Origin: Saxidomus purpurata
Lineage: Eukaryota > Mollusca > Bivalvia > Venerida > Veneridae
NCBI GenBank assembly: GCA_022818135.1
Contig: JAFMSR010000002.1
Coordinates: 28,031,003 to 28,095,002, forward strand
Length of the DNA stretch: 64,000 nt
Reading direction: 5' to 3'
A program made the position numbers and the translations under genes. Position 1 is the stretch's first letter, and each line of letters starts with the position of its first letter. The notes beneath the pieces are model-generated. The model saw nothing but the letters and a program-made list of their open reading frames with translations, was not told where the DNA came from and made no database searches. Shown piece after piece: positions 12,501 to 23,866 of this stretch.

Positions 12501-15500
12501 GCCGTTTTTTTCCCGTTGTGTCCGGTATGTGTTGTTTTCTTCAATTAGTTTATTTTCTTTTCTTTTTCATTTAATGTGATGTGCTGCCGTTCCGTGAGTC
12601 TACCGTAGCGCTGCAGTCTGAGCACCATACCTTGGCAGCTTTTCAATCGTCCGTGAACCGCCCTTGCTTTGCCTGCCCCGCTTTTGTCCGGTAACCGCAT
12701 CAGCAGCGAAAAGTGGCAAGGTCCGTCCGTGTCTTTGGGCAGAGAGCAGAGGAGGGTGTGTTAGTGGTTGGCCACTTGCCTTTTGTTCCTTTTATGTTTG
12801 CATGTATTTCCGTATTAATTTCATTGCTCTAACAAGTGTTTGTTTGTGAATTTCAGGTGGCTTTGCCGAAGAATACAGAAGAAGATACCGGTGTTCGCGT
12901 CCGTACCGCGCCGTTTTTTTCCCGTTGTGTCCGGTATGTGTTGTTTTCTTCAATTAGTTTATTTTCTTTTCTTTTTCATTTAATGTGATGTGCTGCCGTT
13001 CCGTGAGTCTACCGTAGCGCTGCAGTCTGAGCACCATACCTTGGCAGCTTTTCAATCGTCCGTGAACCGCCCTTGCTTTGCCTGCCCCGCTTTTGTCCGG
13101 TAACCGCATCAGCAGCGAAAAGTGGCAAGGTCCGTCCGTGTCTTTGGGCAGAGAGCAGAGGAGGGTGTGTTAGTGGTTGGCCACTTGCCTTTTGTTCCTT
13201 TTATGTTTGCATGTATTTCCGTATTAATTTCATTGCTCTAACAAGTGTTTGTTTGTGAATTTCAGGTGGCTTTGCCGAAGAATACAGAAGAAGATACCGG
13301 TGTTCGCGTCCGTACCGCGCCGTTTTTTTCCCGTTGTGTCCGGTATGTGTTGTTTTCTTCAATTAGTTTATTTTCTTTTCTTTTTCATTTAATGTGATGT
13401 GCTGCCGTTCCGTGAGTCTACCGTAGCGCTGCAGTCTGAGCACCATACCTTGGCAGCTTTTCAATCGTCCGTGAACCGCCCTTGCTTTGCCTGCCCCGCT
13501 TTTGTCCGGTAACCGCATCAGCAGCGAAAAGTGGCAAGGTCCGTCCGTGTCTTTGGGCAGAGAGCAGAGGAGGGTGTGTTAGTGGTTGGCCACTTGCCTT
13601 TTGTTCCTTTTATGTTTGCATGTATTTCCGTATTAATTTCATTGCTCTAACAAGTGTTTGTTTGTGAATTTCAGGTGGCTTTGCCGAAGAATACAGAAGA
13701 AGATACCGGTGTTCGCGTCCGTACCGCGCCGTTTTTTTCCCGTTGTGTCCGGTATGTGTTGTTTTCTTCAATTAGTTTATTTTCTTTTCTTTTTCATTTA
13801 ATGTGATGTGCTGCCGTTCCGTGAGTCTACCGTAGCGCTGCAGTCTGAGCACCATACCTTGGCAGCTTTTCAATCGTCCGTGAACCGCCCTTGCTTTGCC
13901 TGCCCCGCTTTTGTCCGGTAACCGCATCAGCAGCGAAAAGTGGCAAGGTCCGTCCGTGTCTTTGGGCAGAGAGCAGAGGAGGGTGTGTTAGTGGTTGGCC
14001 ACTTGCCTTTTGTTCCTTTTATGTTTGCATGTATTTCCGTATTAATTTCATTGCTCTAACAAGTGTTTGTTTGTGAATTTCAGGTGGCTTTGCCGAAGAA
14101 TACAGAAGAAGATACCGGTGTTCGCGTCCGTACCGCGCCGTTTTTTTCCCGTTGTGTCCGGTATGTGTTGTTTTCTTCAATTAGTTTATTTTCTTTTCTT
14201 TTTCATTTAATGTGATGTGCTGCCGTTCCGTGAGTCTACCGTAGCGCTGCAGTCTGAGCACCATACCTTGGCAGCTTTTCAATCGTCCGTGAACCGCCCT
14301 TGCTTTGCCTGCCCCGCTTTTGTCCGGTAACCGCATCAGCAGCGAAAAGTGGCAAGGTCCGTCCGTGTCTTTGGGCAGAGAGCAGAGGAGGGTGTGTTAG
14401 TGGTTGGCCACTTGCCTTTTGTTCCTTTTATGTTTGCATGTATTTCCGTATTAATTTCATTGCTCTAACAAGTGTTTGTTTGTGAATTTCAGGTGGCTTT
14501 GCCGAAGAATACAGAAGAAGATACCGGTGTTCGCGTCCGTACCGCGCCGTTTTTTTCCCGTTGTGTCCGGTATGTGTTGTTTTCTTCAATTAGTTTATTT
14601 TCTTTTCTTTTTCATTTAATGTGATGTGCTGCCGTTCCGTGAGTCTACCGTAGCGCTGCAGTCTGAGCACCATACCTTGGCAGCTTTTCAATCGTCCGTG
14701 AACCGCCCTTGCTTTGCCTGCCCCGCTTTTGTCCGGTAACCGCATCAGCAGCGAAAAGTGGCAAGGTCCGTCCGTGTCTTTGGGCAGAGAGCAGAGGAGG
14801 GTGTGTTAGTGGTTGGCCACTTGCCTTTTGTTCCTTTTATGTTTGCATGTATTTCCGTATTAATTTCATTGCTCTAACAAGTGTTTGTTTGTGAATTTCA
14901 GGTGGCTTTGCCGAAGAATACAGAAGAAGATACCGGTGTTCGCGTCCGTACCGCGCCGTTTTTTTCCCGTTGTGTCCGGTATGTGTTGTTTTCTTCAATT
15001 AGTTTATTTTCTTTTCTTTTTCATTTAATGTGATGTGCTGCCGTTCCGTGAGTCTACCGTAGCGCTGCAGTCTGAGCACCATACCTTGGCAGCTTTTCAA
15101 TCGTCCGTGAACCGCCCTTGCTTTGCCTGCCCCGCTTTTGTCCGGTAACCGCATCAGCAGCGAAAAGTGGCAAGGTCCGTCCGTGTCTTTGGGCAGAGAG
15201 CAGAGGAGGGTGTGTTAGTGGTTGGCCACTTGCCTTTTGTTCCTTTTATGTTTGCATGTATTTCCGTATTAATTTCATTGCTCTAACAAGTGTTTGTTTG
15301 TGAATTTCAGGTGGCTTTGCCGAAGAATACAGAAGAAGATACCGGTGTTCGCGTCCGTACCGCGCCGTTTTTTTCCCGTTGTGTCCGGTATGTGTTGTTT
15401 TCTTCAATTAGTTTATTTTCTTTTTTTTTTCATTTAATGTGATGTGCTGCCGTTCCGTGAGTCTACCGTAGCGCTGCAGTCTGAGCACCATACCTTGGCA

Positions 15501-17805
15501 GCTTTTCAATCGTCCGTGAACCGCCCTTGCTTTGCCTGCCCCGCTTTTGTCCGGTAACCGCATCAGCAGCGAAAAGTGGCAAGGTCCGTCCGTGTCTTTG
15601 GGCAGAGAGCAGAGGAGGGTGTGTTAGTGGTTGGCCACTTGCCTTTTGTTCCTTTTATGTTTGCATGTATTTCCGTATTAATTTCATTGCTCTAACAAGT
15701 GTTTGTTTGTGAATTTCAGGTGGCTTTGCCGAAGAATACAGAAGAAGATACCGGTGTTCGCGTCCGTACCGCGCCGTTTTTTTCCCGTTGTGTCCGGTAT
15801 GTGTTGTTTTCTTCAATTAGTTTATTTTCTTTTCTTTTTCATTTAATGTGATGTGCTGCCGTTCCGTGAGTCTACCGTAGCGCTGCAGTCTGAGCACCAT
15901 ACCTTGGCAGCTTTTCAATCGTCCGTGAACCGCCCTTGCTTTGCCTGCCCCGCTTTTGTCCGGTAACCGCATCAGCAGCGAAAAGTGGCAAGGTCCGTCC
16001 GTGTCTTTGGGCAGAGAGCAGAGGAGGGTGTGTTAGTGGTTGGCCACTTGCCTTTTGTTCCTTTTATGTTTGCATGTATTTCCGTATTAATTTCATTGCT
16101 CTAACAAGTGTTTGTTTGTGAATTTCAGGTGGCTTTGCCGAAGAATACAGAAGAAGATACCGGTGTTCGCGTCCGTACCGCGCCGTTTTTTTCCCGTTGT
16201 GTCCGGTATGTGTTGTTTTCTTCAATTAGTTTATTTTCTTTTCTTTTTCATTTAATGTGATGTGCTGCCGTTCCGTGAGTCTACCGTAGCGCTGCAGTCT
16301 GAGCACCATACCTTGGCAGCTTTTCAATCGTCCGTGAACCGCCCTTGCTTTGCCTGCCCCGCTTTTGTCCGGTAACCGCATCAGCAGCGAAAAGTGGCAA
16401 GGTCCGTCCGTGTCTTTGGGCAGAGAGCAGAGGAGGGTGTGTTAGTGGTTGGCCACTTGCCTTTTGTTCCTTTTATGTTTGCATGTATTTCCGTATTAAT
16501 TTCATTGCTCTAACAAGTGTTTGTTTGTGAATTTCAGGTGGCTTTGCCGAAGAATACAGAAGAAGATACCGGTGTTCGCGTCCGTACCGCGCCGTTTTTT
16601 TCCCGTTGTGTCCGGTATGTGTTGTTTTCTTCAATTAGTTTATTTTCTTTTCTTTTTCATTTAATGTGATGTGCTGCCGTTCCGTGAGTCTACCGTAGCG
16701 CTGCAGTCTGAGCACCATACCTTGGCAGCTTTTCAATCGTCCGTGAACCGCCCTTGCTTTGCCTGCCCCGCTTTTGTCCGGTAACCGCATCAGCAGCGAA
16801 AAGTGGCAAGGTCCGTCCGTGTCTTTGGGCAGAGAGCAGAGGAGGGTGTGTTAGTGGTTGGCCACTTGCCTTTTGTTCCTTTTATGTTTGCATGTATTTC
16901 CGTATTAATTTCATTGCTCTAACAAGTGTTTGTTTGTGAATTTCAGGTGGCTTTGCCGAAGAATACAGAAGAAGATACCGGTGTTCGCGTCCGTACCGCG
17001 CCGTTTTTTTCCCGTTGTGTCCGGTATGTGTTGTTTTCTTCAATTAGTTTATTTTCTTTTCTTTTTCATTTAATGTGATGTGCTGCCGTTCCGTGAGTCT
17101 ACCGTAGCGCTGCAGTCTGAGCACCATACCTTGGCAGCTTTTCAATCGTCCGTGAACCGCCCTTGCTTTGCCTGCCCCGCTTTTGTCCGGTAACCGCATC
17201 AGCAGCGAAAAGTGGCAAGGTCCGTCCGTGTCTTTGGGCAGAGAGCAGAGGAGGGTGTGTTAGTGGTTGGCCACTTGCCTTTTGTTCCTTTTATGTTTGC
17301 ATGTATTTCCGTATTAATTTCATTGCTCTAACAAGTGTTTGTTTGTGAATTTCAGGTGGCTTTGCCGAAGAATACAGAAGAAGATACCGGTGTTCGCGTC
17401 CGTACCGCGCCGTTTTTTTCCCGTTGTGTCCGGTATGTGTTGTTTTCTTCAATTAGTTTATTTTCTTTTCTTTTTCATTTAATGTGATGTGCTGCCGTTC
17501 CGTGAGTCTACCGTAGCGCTGCAGTCTGAGCACCATACCTTGGCAGCTTTTCAATCGTCCGTGAACCGCCCTTGCTTTGCCTGCCCCGCTTTTGTCCGGT
17601 AACCGCATCAGCAGCGAAAAGTGGCAAGGTCCGTCCGTGTCTTTGGGCAGAGAGCAGAGGAGGGTGTGTTAGTGGTTGGCCACTTGCCTTTTGTTCCTTT
17701 TATGTTTGCATGTATTTCCGTATTAATTTCATTGCTCTAACAAGTGTTTGTTTGTGAATTTCAGGTGGCTTTGCCGAAGAATACAGAAGAAGATACCGGT
17801 GTTCG
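3516..17805 (+). repeat. Tandem array of about 35 units of 409 bp
   Basis: About 14.3 kb of head-to-tail units with a period of exactly 409 bp. Landmarks recur at 3665+409k, shifted by one base after a single T insertion near 11335-11340. The only other difference I noticed is a C-to-T change at about 15425. Each unit contains an exon-like 77-nt segment and a 332-nt intron-like segment. The left edge is sharp and falls inside an exon copy; the right edge passes into decayed units at 17806-18043. I see no 5S rRNA, snRNA, histone or tRNA sequence in the unit. It could be an amplified exon-intron module of a transcribed locus, or satellite DNA that captured an exon. Array length depends on correct assembly. 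Confidence 0.97.
3858..3934 (+). other. Candidate 77-nt internal exon, first of 34 copies
   Basis: Upstream lie 'gctctaac', a good branch-point match whose A is about 24 nt before the AG, then a T-rich stretch and 'gaatttcag'. Downstream the segment ends CCG|GTATGT, a strong donor. It has no stop in any of the three frames; frame 1 begins VALPKNTEEDTGV and ends ...SRCV plus two bases. Copies start at 3858+409k for k=0-18 and at 3859+409k for k=19-33. Because 77 leaves remainder 2 on division by 3, successive spliced copies are read in rotating frames; three copies make 231 nt, or 77 codons. No start codon, promoter or protein family is recognised. Transcription is inferred from the splice signals only. 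Confidence 0.5.
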
Positions 17806-17835
17806 TGTCCGTGTCGAACTGCCCGCTTTTGTCCG
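17765..17835 (+). other. Terminal exon variant of 71 nt
   Basis: This last regular copy keeps the acceptor and the first 45 bases of the array exon, then jumps into mid-intron sequence of the unit and ends TTTTGTCCG|GTAAAC. It stays open in frame 1 (VALPKNTEED..., ending ...LPAFV plus two bases). Its length, 71, also leaves remainder 2 on division by 3, so the splice phase matches the 77-nt copies. The join looks like a deletion of about 150 bp between two similar GTCCGT stretches. Confidence 0.4.
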
Positions 17836-18043
17836 GTAAACGCATCAACAGCGAAAAGTGGCAATGCCCGCCCTTGTCTTTTGGTAGAGAGCAGAGGAGG
17901 GTGTGTTAGTGGTTGACCACTTGCCTTTTGTTCCTTTTATGTTTGCAGGTATAGCTGTATTTACTTCATTGCTCTAGTAGTTGTTTGTGGATTTCAGGTG
18001 GCGTTTTCGAAGAAACAGGAGATGTCTGTGTTGCCTGCCCGTT
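17806..18043 (+). repeat. Decayed half-unit at the right edge of the array
   Basis: From 17806 the sequence matches the second half of the 409-bp unit imperfectly: 'agagagcagaggagggtgtg', then 'ccacttgccttttgttcc', then a new exon-like start after 'ggatttcag' at 17998. Divergence confined to the last unit is typical of tandem arrays homogenised by unequal exchange. Confidence 0.85.
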
Positions 18044-18141
18044 GTTTGTCTGTTGCTTTAATTTTTACTGAAATAAGATTTTACGGGAATGTAGTTTCTT
18101 TCATCATTTCTTTTATGAAAATCTTACTAAATCTTTACTAA
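17998..18141 (+). other. Diverged copy of the array exon, possible terminal exon
   Basis: After a conserved acceptor ('gtggatttcag'), the frame reads VAFSKKQEMSVLPARC and continues to a TAA at 18139-18141. The usual TGTCCG|GT donor has become TGTCTG|TTGC, so this copy may be unspliced at its 3' end. It is related to the array exon by its first bases (GTGGC.TT..CGAAGAA). Confidence 0.35.
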
Positions 18142-18443
18142 AATTCTTGTAGTTTGAAACTACTAGTACGGATTGAATTTAACTTGCAAAATGTAAGGTC
18201 TTTGTGAGTGTCAAGTAGTTATCCCCTAGAAGATGAGGTCCTGGTAGAGTGTAGACATTTTACAGATTTTTTTTCTTTTCTTTTTCTGTTATTTGTTTCA
18301 TTTTTCCGGGGATATAAATTCACTGAATTTGCTTGTTGGGTATATATTTTCCCCGGGAGTTTATTTTGTCGAAGGTTACGTAATTAATCAGTAGCTACAT
18401 CATGCCGTAGCGTTTCTTTACGTGTGTTTTCTTTTCTTTGTAG

Positions 18444-18770
18444 ATGGCTGAAGCAAAGACTACAGAAAAAGGCACATGCAATCGCGTTGTACCTTGCGCT
18501 TTTTATAATGCGTTGTATTTGATTTTGATTTCCTTGCAGATACATGTGACTGGACCCGTGACTAAAGATGTTATGCGTGTCGTTCCTTGCTGTTGTCGGT
18601 GGCGGAGATCAAAGAATAAACATGTACGCATAGATTCTGGTATATATTCTAGGATGTATTGTAGCCTGTTTTTATCATTGCATTACATGTATTTCATTTT
18701 GAATTTGAAGTACCGATTACACACCATTTGGTACATTTGCCTGCTGTTATTAAAGACTGTTGTACATTGA
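18444..18770 (+). CDS. 108-codon open frame after a splice acceptor, distant relative of the array exon
   Basis: The frame starts with ATG directly after 'cttttctttgtag' and reads MAEAKTTEKGTCNRVVPC. Its first 48 bases are about 65% identical by eye to the array exon (frame-1 VALPKNTEEDTGV), with the acceptor in the same place. A second acceptor ('ttccttgcag') precedes 18540, where ATACATGTGACTGG... encodes another related segment that also contains RVVPC. The C-terminal part is hydrophobic and cysteine-rich, possibly just intergenic read-through. AATAAA occurs at 18615 and ATTAAA at 18749. It may be the 3' end of the transcription unit that contains the array. I recognise no protein family. 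Confidence 0.3.
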   Translation: MAEAKTTEKGTCNRVVPCAFYNALYLILISLQIHVTGPVTKDVMRVVPCCCRWRRSKNKHVRIDSGIYSRMYCSLFLSLHYMYFILNLKYRLHTIWYICLLLLKTVVH

Positions 18771-19561
18771 TATTTTCTAAGATAAACCACGTACCTGTTT
18801 AATTATTTCTTACTTAAATCAACACATTACCAGGCAAGACTTTTAATGTTGAAATGATTGCAAACTATTTACATGTAGTTTTTCAGGTCAAAAAAGTTGC
18901 ACGAGAGCAGTAACATTATTGATAAGGCCTTGTAAAATTCGATTACAGATCACAAATCAAATTAACGTTTCAGTAAGAATGAGAGGTACTTGCTGAATAC
19001 AGTTGCTAAATTACAGTTGTACATCTATAAGGATTAAACAGCAAATGATATCATTGCCACCGCAAAAATGATAAGTCTTATGCGTTTTTATACTTATTTT
19101 AGATTTCCAGAAAACAGGCAATTCCTGGCTCTGTGCTTCTAGACATTCTCTGAGCAGAATCTCTGATTCAGGTTTTTAAAGCACCAATAAGCACTCGGTG
19201 TTAAGCACGAAACCGCCCATTGAACATGAAATCGTGCTCAAGGATTTTTATAAGCGTGGGGCCTAGCCGACGGCATCGAGATGGATTCGGCTTCACTACG
19301 AGACCGCGTCAAAGTGTGAAAAAGGGTATGTAGTTGGCTGTAAATATTATGAAGCAACCGTTAACTCACTGCATAATTTACAGGCTGGTTAGAGAAGCAA
19401 TTCCGGCGTATACAAAATTACTGTTTTCTTCCTTATGTGACGTCATTAAAACATAAAATTAACAGCATCTAGATGGTTTTCTATAATTGATACCGAAGGT
19501 TACAGTCGACCGTGTACAAGAAGTCACATGAATAAGTAGTGAGTTGTATGCAGTCACTACG
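18771..19561. other. Gene-free stretch
   Basis: AT-rich DNA with no exon, RNA gene or clear repeat recognised. Confidence 0.4.
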
Positions 19562-19815
19562 ATGTGGAGCCGCATTGATGTAGTGGTCTGAGCGCACTCG
19601 CTTCAGGATCGGAGAGACCCGGGTTCGATCCCCTTACGTGCGAAGTAGTGTCAGTGTCCTTTAGCAAGATACGGCTACTTCCGCATTACCCCTCTCTGTC
19701 TTCGAGACGTAAGTCTCGAGGGTGATTATTATTTGATTCCATTTGGAGTGAGTCCCGAGAGCGATTAATATAAGTTGTAAGAACTTGTTTCGCAATGGAA
19801 AGTAAATAAATTGGC
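19562..19815 (+). mobile_element. tRNA-derived SINE, family A
   Basis: It contains an A-box-like 'gatgtagtggtctgagcg' and a B-box 'gggttcgatcccc' (internal pol III promoter), then a body with 'gagcgattaatataagttg' and a tail 'aacttgtttcgcaatgga' followed by 'ataaataaa'-like sequence. The body recurs at 51345-51500 and the tail at 26757-26810. The tRNA part does not fold into a complete tRNA, so this is not a functional tRNA gene. Confidence 0.75.
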
Positions 19816-20374
19816 TTAAGTTAAATACACAATTATTTTATTGTCTTTAAGCAATGTATTTGACTTATATAAGCATACAATATATGAAATAATATAAAAT
19901 ATTACTTCTATAAAAATGCTGGAACATTTATAATTACATTTACATTTCAGGTAATAAGACGTCTTACACATGCAGAACTTGAAGACACACTCACAGAATG
20001 GTTGATGGTAAATTATGAATGGGGTAGAATGCGCTATTTCTTGTTTTTAAACACAAAATAAATGCCAGTAGCTCACTAAAATCATTGTTGTTGGAACGAG
20101 ATGGTTATGCATATTCATAATCTATTTACACTAGTCTCGCTAAAATTTCAAATGTACTTGTCCATCTTTCAATATTTGAAAGTTGCATTAATAGTTTATA
20201 TGATAGCTGATTGAAACTTTTCTGTCTGAGTAGCAAACGGCAGATATTGACCACAGTGCACGGACGTGAAGGCTGATCATGATCTACACTAGTTGCAAAG
20301 GAAAACATATTTGACGCCAGCAGCATATAAGAGTTTATTATAACATGTATGCCGTTCGTTGTTATTGATATTGT

Positions 20375-20620
20375 ATGAGTTTAACGCCCGTATCAACCTT
20401 ATTTCGATTATTTTACTAGGTGGGCAGTTTACCTAACCATCGCTCCCAGGGGAAATCAGCACTACACTCCTATGCTCTATAAGATACTTTCTCATATAGA
20501 TAGACATGACCGGTGGCAGGCCTCGTACACATGACCTCTGATCGTTGATCGTTGAGAAGTTACAGTGATTTCAAGTCAGCGGCTCAAGCCACTCGACCAT
20601 GGAGGTACTTCCGGGTATTT
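20375..20620 (-). mobile_element. tRNA-derived SINE, family B, copy 1
   Basis: On the minus strand it has a head reading 'catggtcgagtggcttgag' followed by 'tgatttcaagtcagc' in reverse. It is similar along its length to 22508-22742: shared 'gagttt.aacgcccg.atc', 'cagtttacct', 'agttacagtgatt'. The B box is degraded. Confidence 0.65.
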
Positions 20621-22507
20621 ATTTGCTAGATTATTTCTTTTAGAAATTTTAATTCAAAATTTTTAAGTTTTGCAGTTTTTTTTTCTTTTCAACTGGTTCA
20701 ATGTCAGCTGTATATAATATTTCTTTCATTTCTGATAACTAACAATCGATTTGTCTGTTGTGTTTTTTTTCAGGATTTGATGTCTACATAGAAGGATATA
20801 ACATTTCCACCTCAGCAAGCATGACAGTTGGTGTGTTTAGCAACCAAAGACATAGTTCTTTCACTGCAGATGTATTTATATCTGTTCTATGTACTGCAAA
20901 AGCAAATGAATAAGGCATGCTGAAGTTATTTACTTTAGTTACTGTTGATTTTGAGTGATAGTGCTGAAGATGAGAACTGTTGTCTGCTGACTGCTTTAGT
21001 CTCAGGAAATGTACAAACGTGCTTAATTTACTATAACATTTACACGGGATGAACCTAGAAGTGACCATTAACCAAAACAATGTTGACCACAAGGACCAAA
21101 ACGAGATATCATTTTCCGCAAAACTCTTCACACAGACATTTCAACTTGCTTTCAAATCTAATCACAGGACATGTTTTGGATAAAAAAAATGTTTCATGGA
21201 AAATCATTTTACGACCCGGAGTGTCAAAATGATTTTGTCGTTTTTCAACTTTGTTTAATAGTAAGAATAAAATTGTTGTATATCTATGTTATTTAACTAT
21301 AACATTAGCAATGTTTGTTTTTAATGATACTAAACCATTGGTGAATGTATTACATCGAATCGCGATTATCATATTAAGGAGTATAATCACTTTAAATTTA
21401 CTGCTATTTCTATTTCAAAGTTTTATTACGCCGAAATAGTGTTTAAAAATAGAAGCATTTTCTTTAACCGTTCTTCCCGTTCACATATAGATGTCGCCAT
21501 CCTTTCTGGCTCGGCAGGTTGTATGTCATGCAGTTTAAAATATTGTATGAATTAATTACAATGATAACAATAACAATGATAACAATAACAATGATAACAA
21601 TAACAACCACACTATTAAAAGCACAAATAACATAAGTATACTGTAAACCATGTCAGTAATTTTCGCTCTTTTCATAGACTCCTCATTCCATCGCAAAACA
21701 GAATATACAGATTAGTTTTCCCTGTTTCAGAAATACGAACTCGCGTTCGTTGTGTTGTTTTGTTGTATATTAACATGGAGTCGCAAAATATCTGCAAATC
21801 ACGAACGATAATTCACTGGTTTATAGTAACTTTTCATTCGGTATCTTAAACTGCGTCGGCTACACCCTGTTGAAAGTGCGGGATAATGACATACATGAGA
21901 GCAACAGGAACGGCAGTAAAGCAACATGCTATCATCGGCATTGTAATTGGCAAAAATCATTAACTGGAATTAATTGAAAAACACGTGGTCATAACTGTTT
22001 AGTCAGGCCTGTGTAAAATACCACCTCCAAATAAAGGTCAGCGAGAATGAAAGCTTTACGCCGCTCAAGTTCAATTAATAGACATGTACTGCATTAATTT
22101 AAAGGTTTAGTAAGTCCATGTTAATGAAAACTTCAGATCAACATTTTAATTAGTGATATTATCCTTCAAACTGAACATCATAATCAAATTTAGCATTGGT
22201 TTTTACTCTGAGAAAAATGAGTGTTGGAACCAAAGTTTTACCTTATGTAAACGAATCTGTGTAACAGTAATTTCTATTGAATACGTTGAAATCTTTTTGG
22301 ACTATTCTGGTGAAAAATTGAAAATCTACATATTTTCACTTCTACAGGATCTGCTAATGACATGCATTTGAAAGCAATCGTATTCTAAGTTTCTTACTTG
22401 ACTATGATGTATTATGTCCATTTTAAACTGTTGCATAACTTTGATAAACATGTACATGTATTTATAGCTAGAGGCATGATCAAAGTCCCTTGGTCACTTT
22501 AGATGTC
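20621..22507. other. Gene-free stretch
   Basis: Only short open frames without recognisable motifs (including a 115-codon one at 20784-21131 on the minus strand). A microsatellite lies at 21560-21606. Confidence 0.4.
21560..21606 (+). repeat. Microsatellite, 15-bp motif
   Basis: Tandem copies of 'aatgataacaataac', about three units. Confidence 0.9.
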
Positions 22508-22742
22508 TTATCGTTGTTGTAGGAGTTTCAACGCCCATCCCAACCGTATTTTTGATCATTTTAACATGCGGACAGTTTACCTTACAAGTACTAGGCTCCT
22601 ATCCTCCGTAAGAAACTGCCCTACTTTTAACATTACAAGACATAGTCGATACCAGGGCTCGAACCCATGACCCTAAATCAATGAAAGGTTACAGTGATTC
22701 CAAGTCAACTACTCTAACCATTCGACAACGGATACGGAAGAT
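22508..22742 (-). mobile_element. tRNA-derived SINE, family B, copy 2
   Basis: Read on the minus strand it starts 'cgttgtcgaatggttagagt' (A box) and has a clean B box 'gggttcgagccct'. The body matches 20375-20620. It is the better-preserved copy. Confidence 0.75.
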
Positions 22743-23525
22743 GTCTTAACGGCGAAATAGATTGTATTTATACAAGAAACATTCCTATTTTTGCTTTTTA
22801 GATAGAGGATATGTGTTGTAAATATAGTGCATAGAATGCTTTCTGACAATACTTTTTCGTTAAGAAGTGACATAGATACGAAAGAATGGTATGCGACGAC
22901 ATTGTCTTAGAGTAAATAGAACGCAATTAAATTGGTAAATTCATTTATTCTTTTTGAGTAAGTCTAAAGTGATCATGGGACTTTAAATTATTTAGTTCTG
23001 TTGGAATGGTACTCAGGATCAGGGAATATACTCGGTATCATTAAGAGTAGTTCCAGCTTTTTACGTGTCGTAAAAAGTCTTGCTTGGTGGTTTGTATTTT
23101 CAGACATGCTCATAGATATACTATAGCATTGTACCTTTAAAATTTGGTACTTATTTCATCTTGAAGAACGTTTTGTTATAGTTATTTATGTAATGTTTTG
23201 ACTTAACAACCTTTATTATATCACAAAAATGTTGTAGATATATTCTGTAGATACCCTTCAACACCTTAAATTACATGAAATTGTCTGTAGAATATCATAT
23301 TATGTATAAAATTGTATTACTCTCCCGCAAAATTTCCTGTCTTCCGATTGGTCAACGAACATTATATAGATATTGATTTTAACGGGCAATTCCCGCTTTC
23401 ATACAAAAAAAAACATACACGGCTTCCATATGAGTAGGAATTTGCAAACTTTAAATTTACTCTTAAGACTTACATTGGTAACAGTTACTGTGCGACCCTG
23501 GGCGCTCATTTATTTTAAGTATTAA
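22743..23525. other. Gene-free stretch
   Basis: AT-rich DNA. 22905-23130 vaguely resembles 2280-2480 (shared 'agagt.aatagaac' and 'taaattca..t'), suggesting an old interspersed repeat. No coding signal. Confidence 0.35.
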
Positions 23526-23866
23526 AGCTGCTCGCTCTCAGATTTTCGTGAAAAAAATAAGTTCTTCAAACTGTATGTAAATAACATATTTTAGAATATA
23601 TGGTCATATAAAAAGGCTTCAGTATAATTCATGTCACCTTTATCTCTAAATTAAAAAAATACGCTACCAAATTCAAAAGCGTTGCAAACGCTTTTGAAAT
23701 TTCAATATGAACATATAGTGTAGCGGTGCCGTGTAACCGACCTTTTCAATCGATTTCTGCAGATTCCTACCTAGATTTTTGCATATTTTTTCATTCTAGC
23801 CTTTAGTTTTATATTTCTGAATAAGTCTATCAATTTTTTTCAACGGTAACTGAGAGTGAGCAGCTG
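23526..23866 (+). mobile_element. Complete MITE (AGCTGCTCGCT family)
   Basis: The left end is 'aaagctgctcgctctcaga'; the right end, reversed, reads 'agctgctcactctcagt'. Both are followed inward by a run of A (TTTTcgtGAAAAAA type). The interior contains 'gcgttgcaaacgcttttga', itself palindromic. Length is about 340 bp with no coding capacity. Related copies: 2441, 44096, 47929. Confidence 0.8.

Noticed and set aside
3665..17757. Identical 61-codon open frames, one per 409-bp unit
   Set aside because: They start at TTG, not ATG, lie in the intron-like part of the unit, and repeat only because the unit repeats. No motif or initiation context supports them.
3516..17805. CRISPR array, 5S rDNA, histone, snRNA or spliced-leader cluster
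   Set aside because: There are no short repeats with unique spacers, and none of the conserved RNA or histone sequences I know occurs on either strand of the unit.
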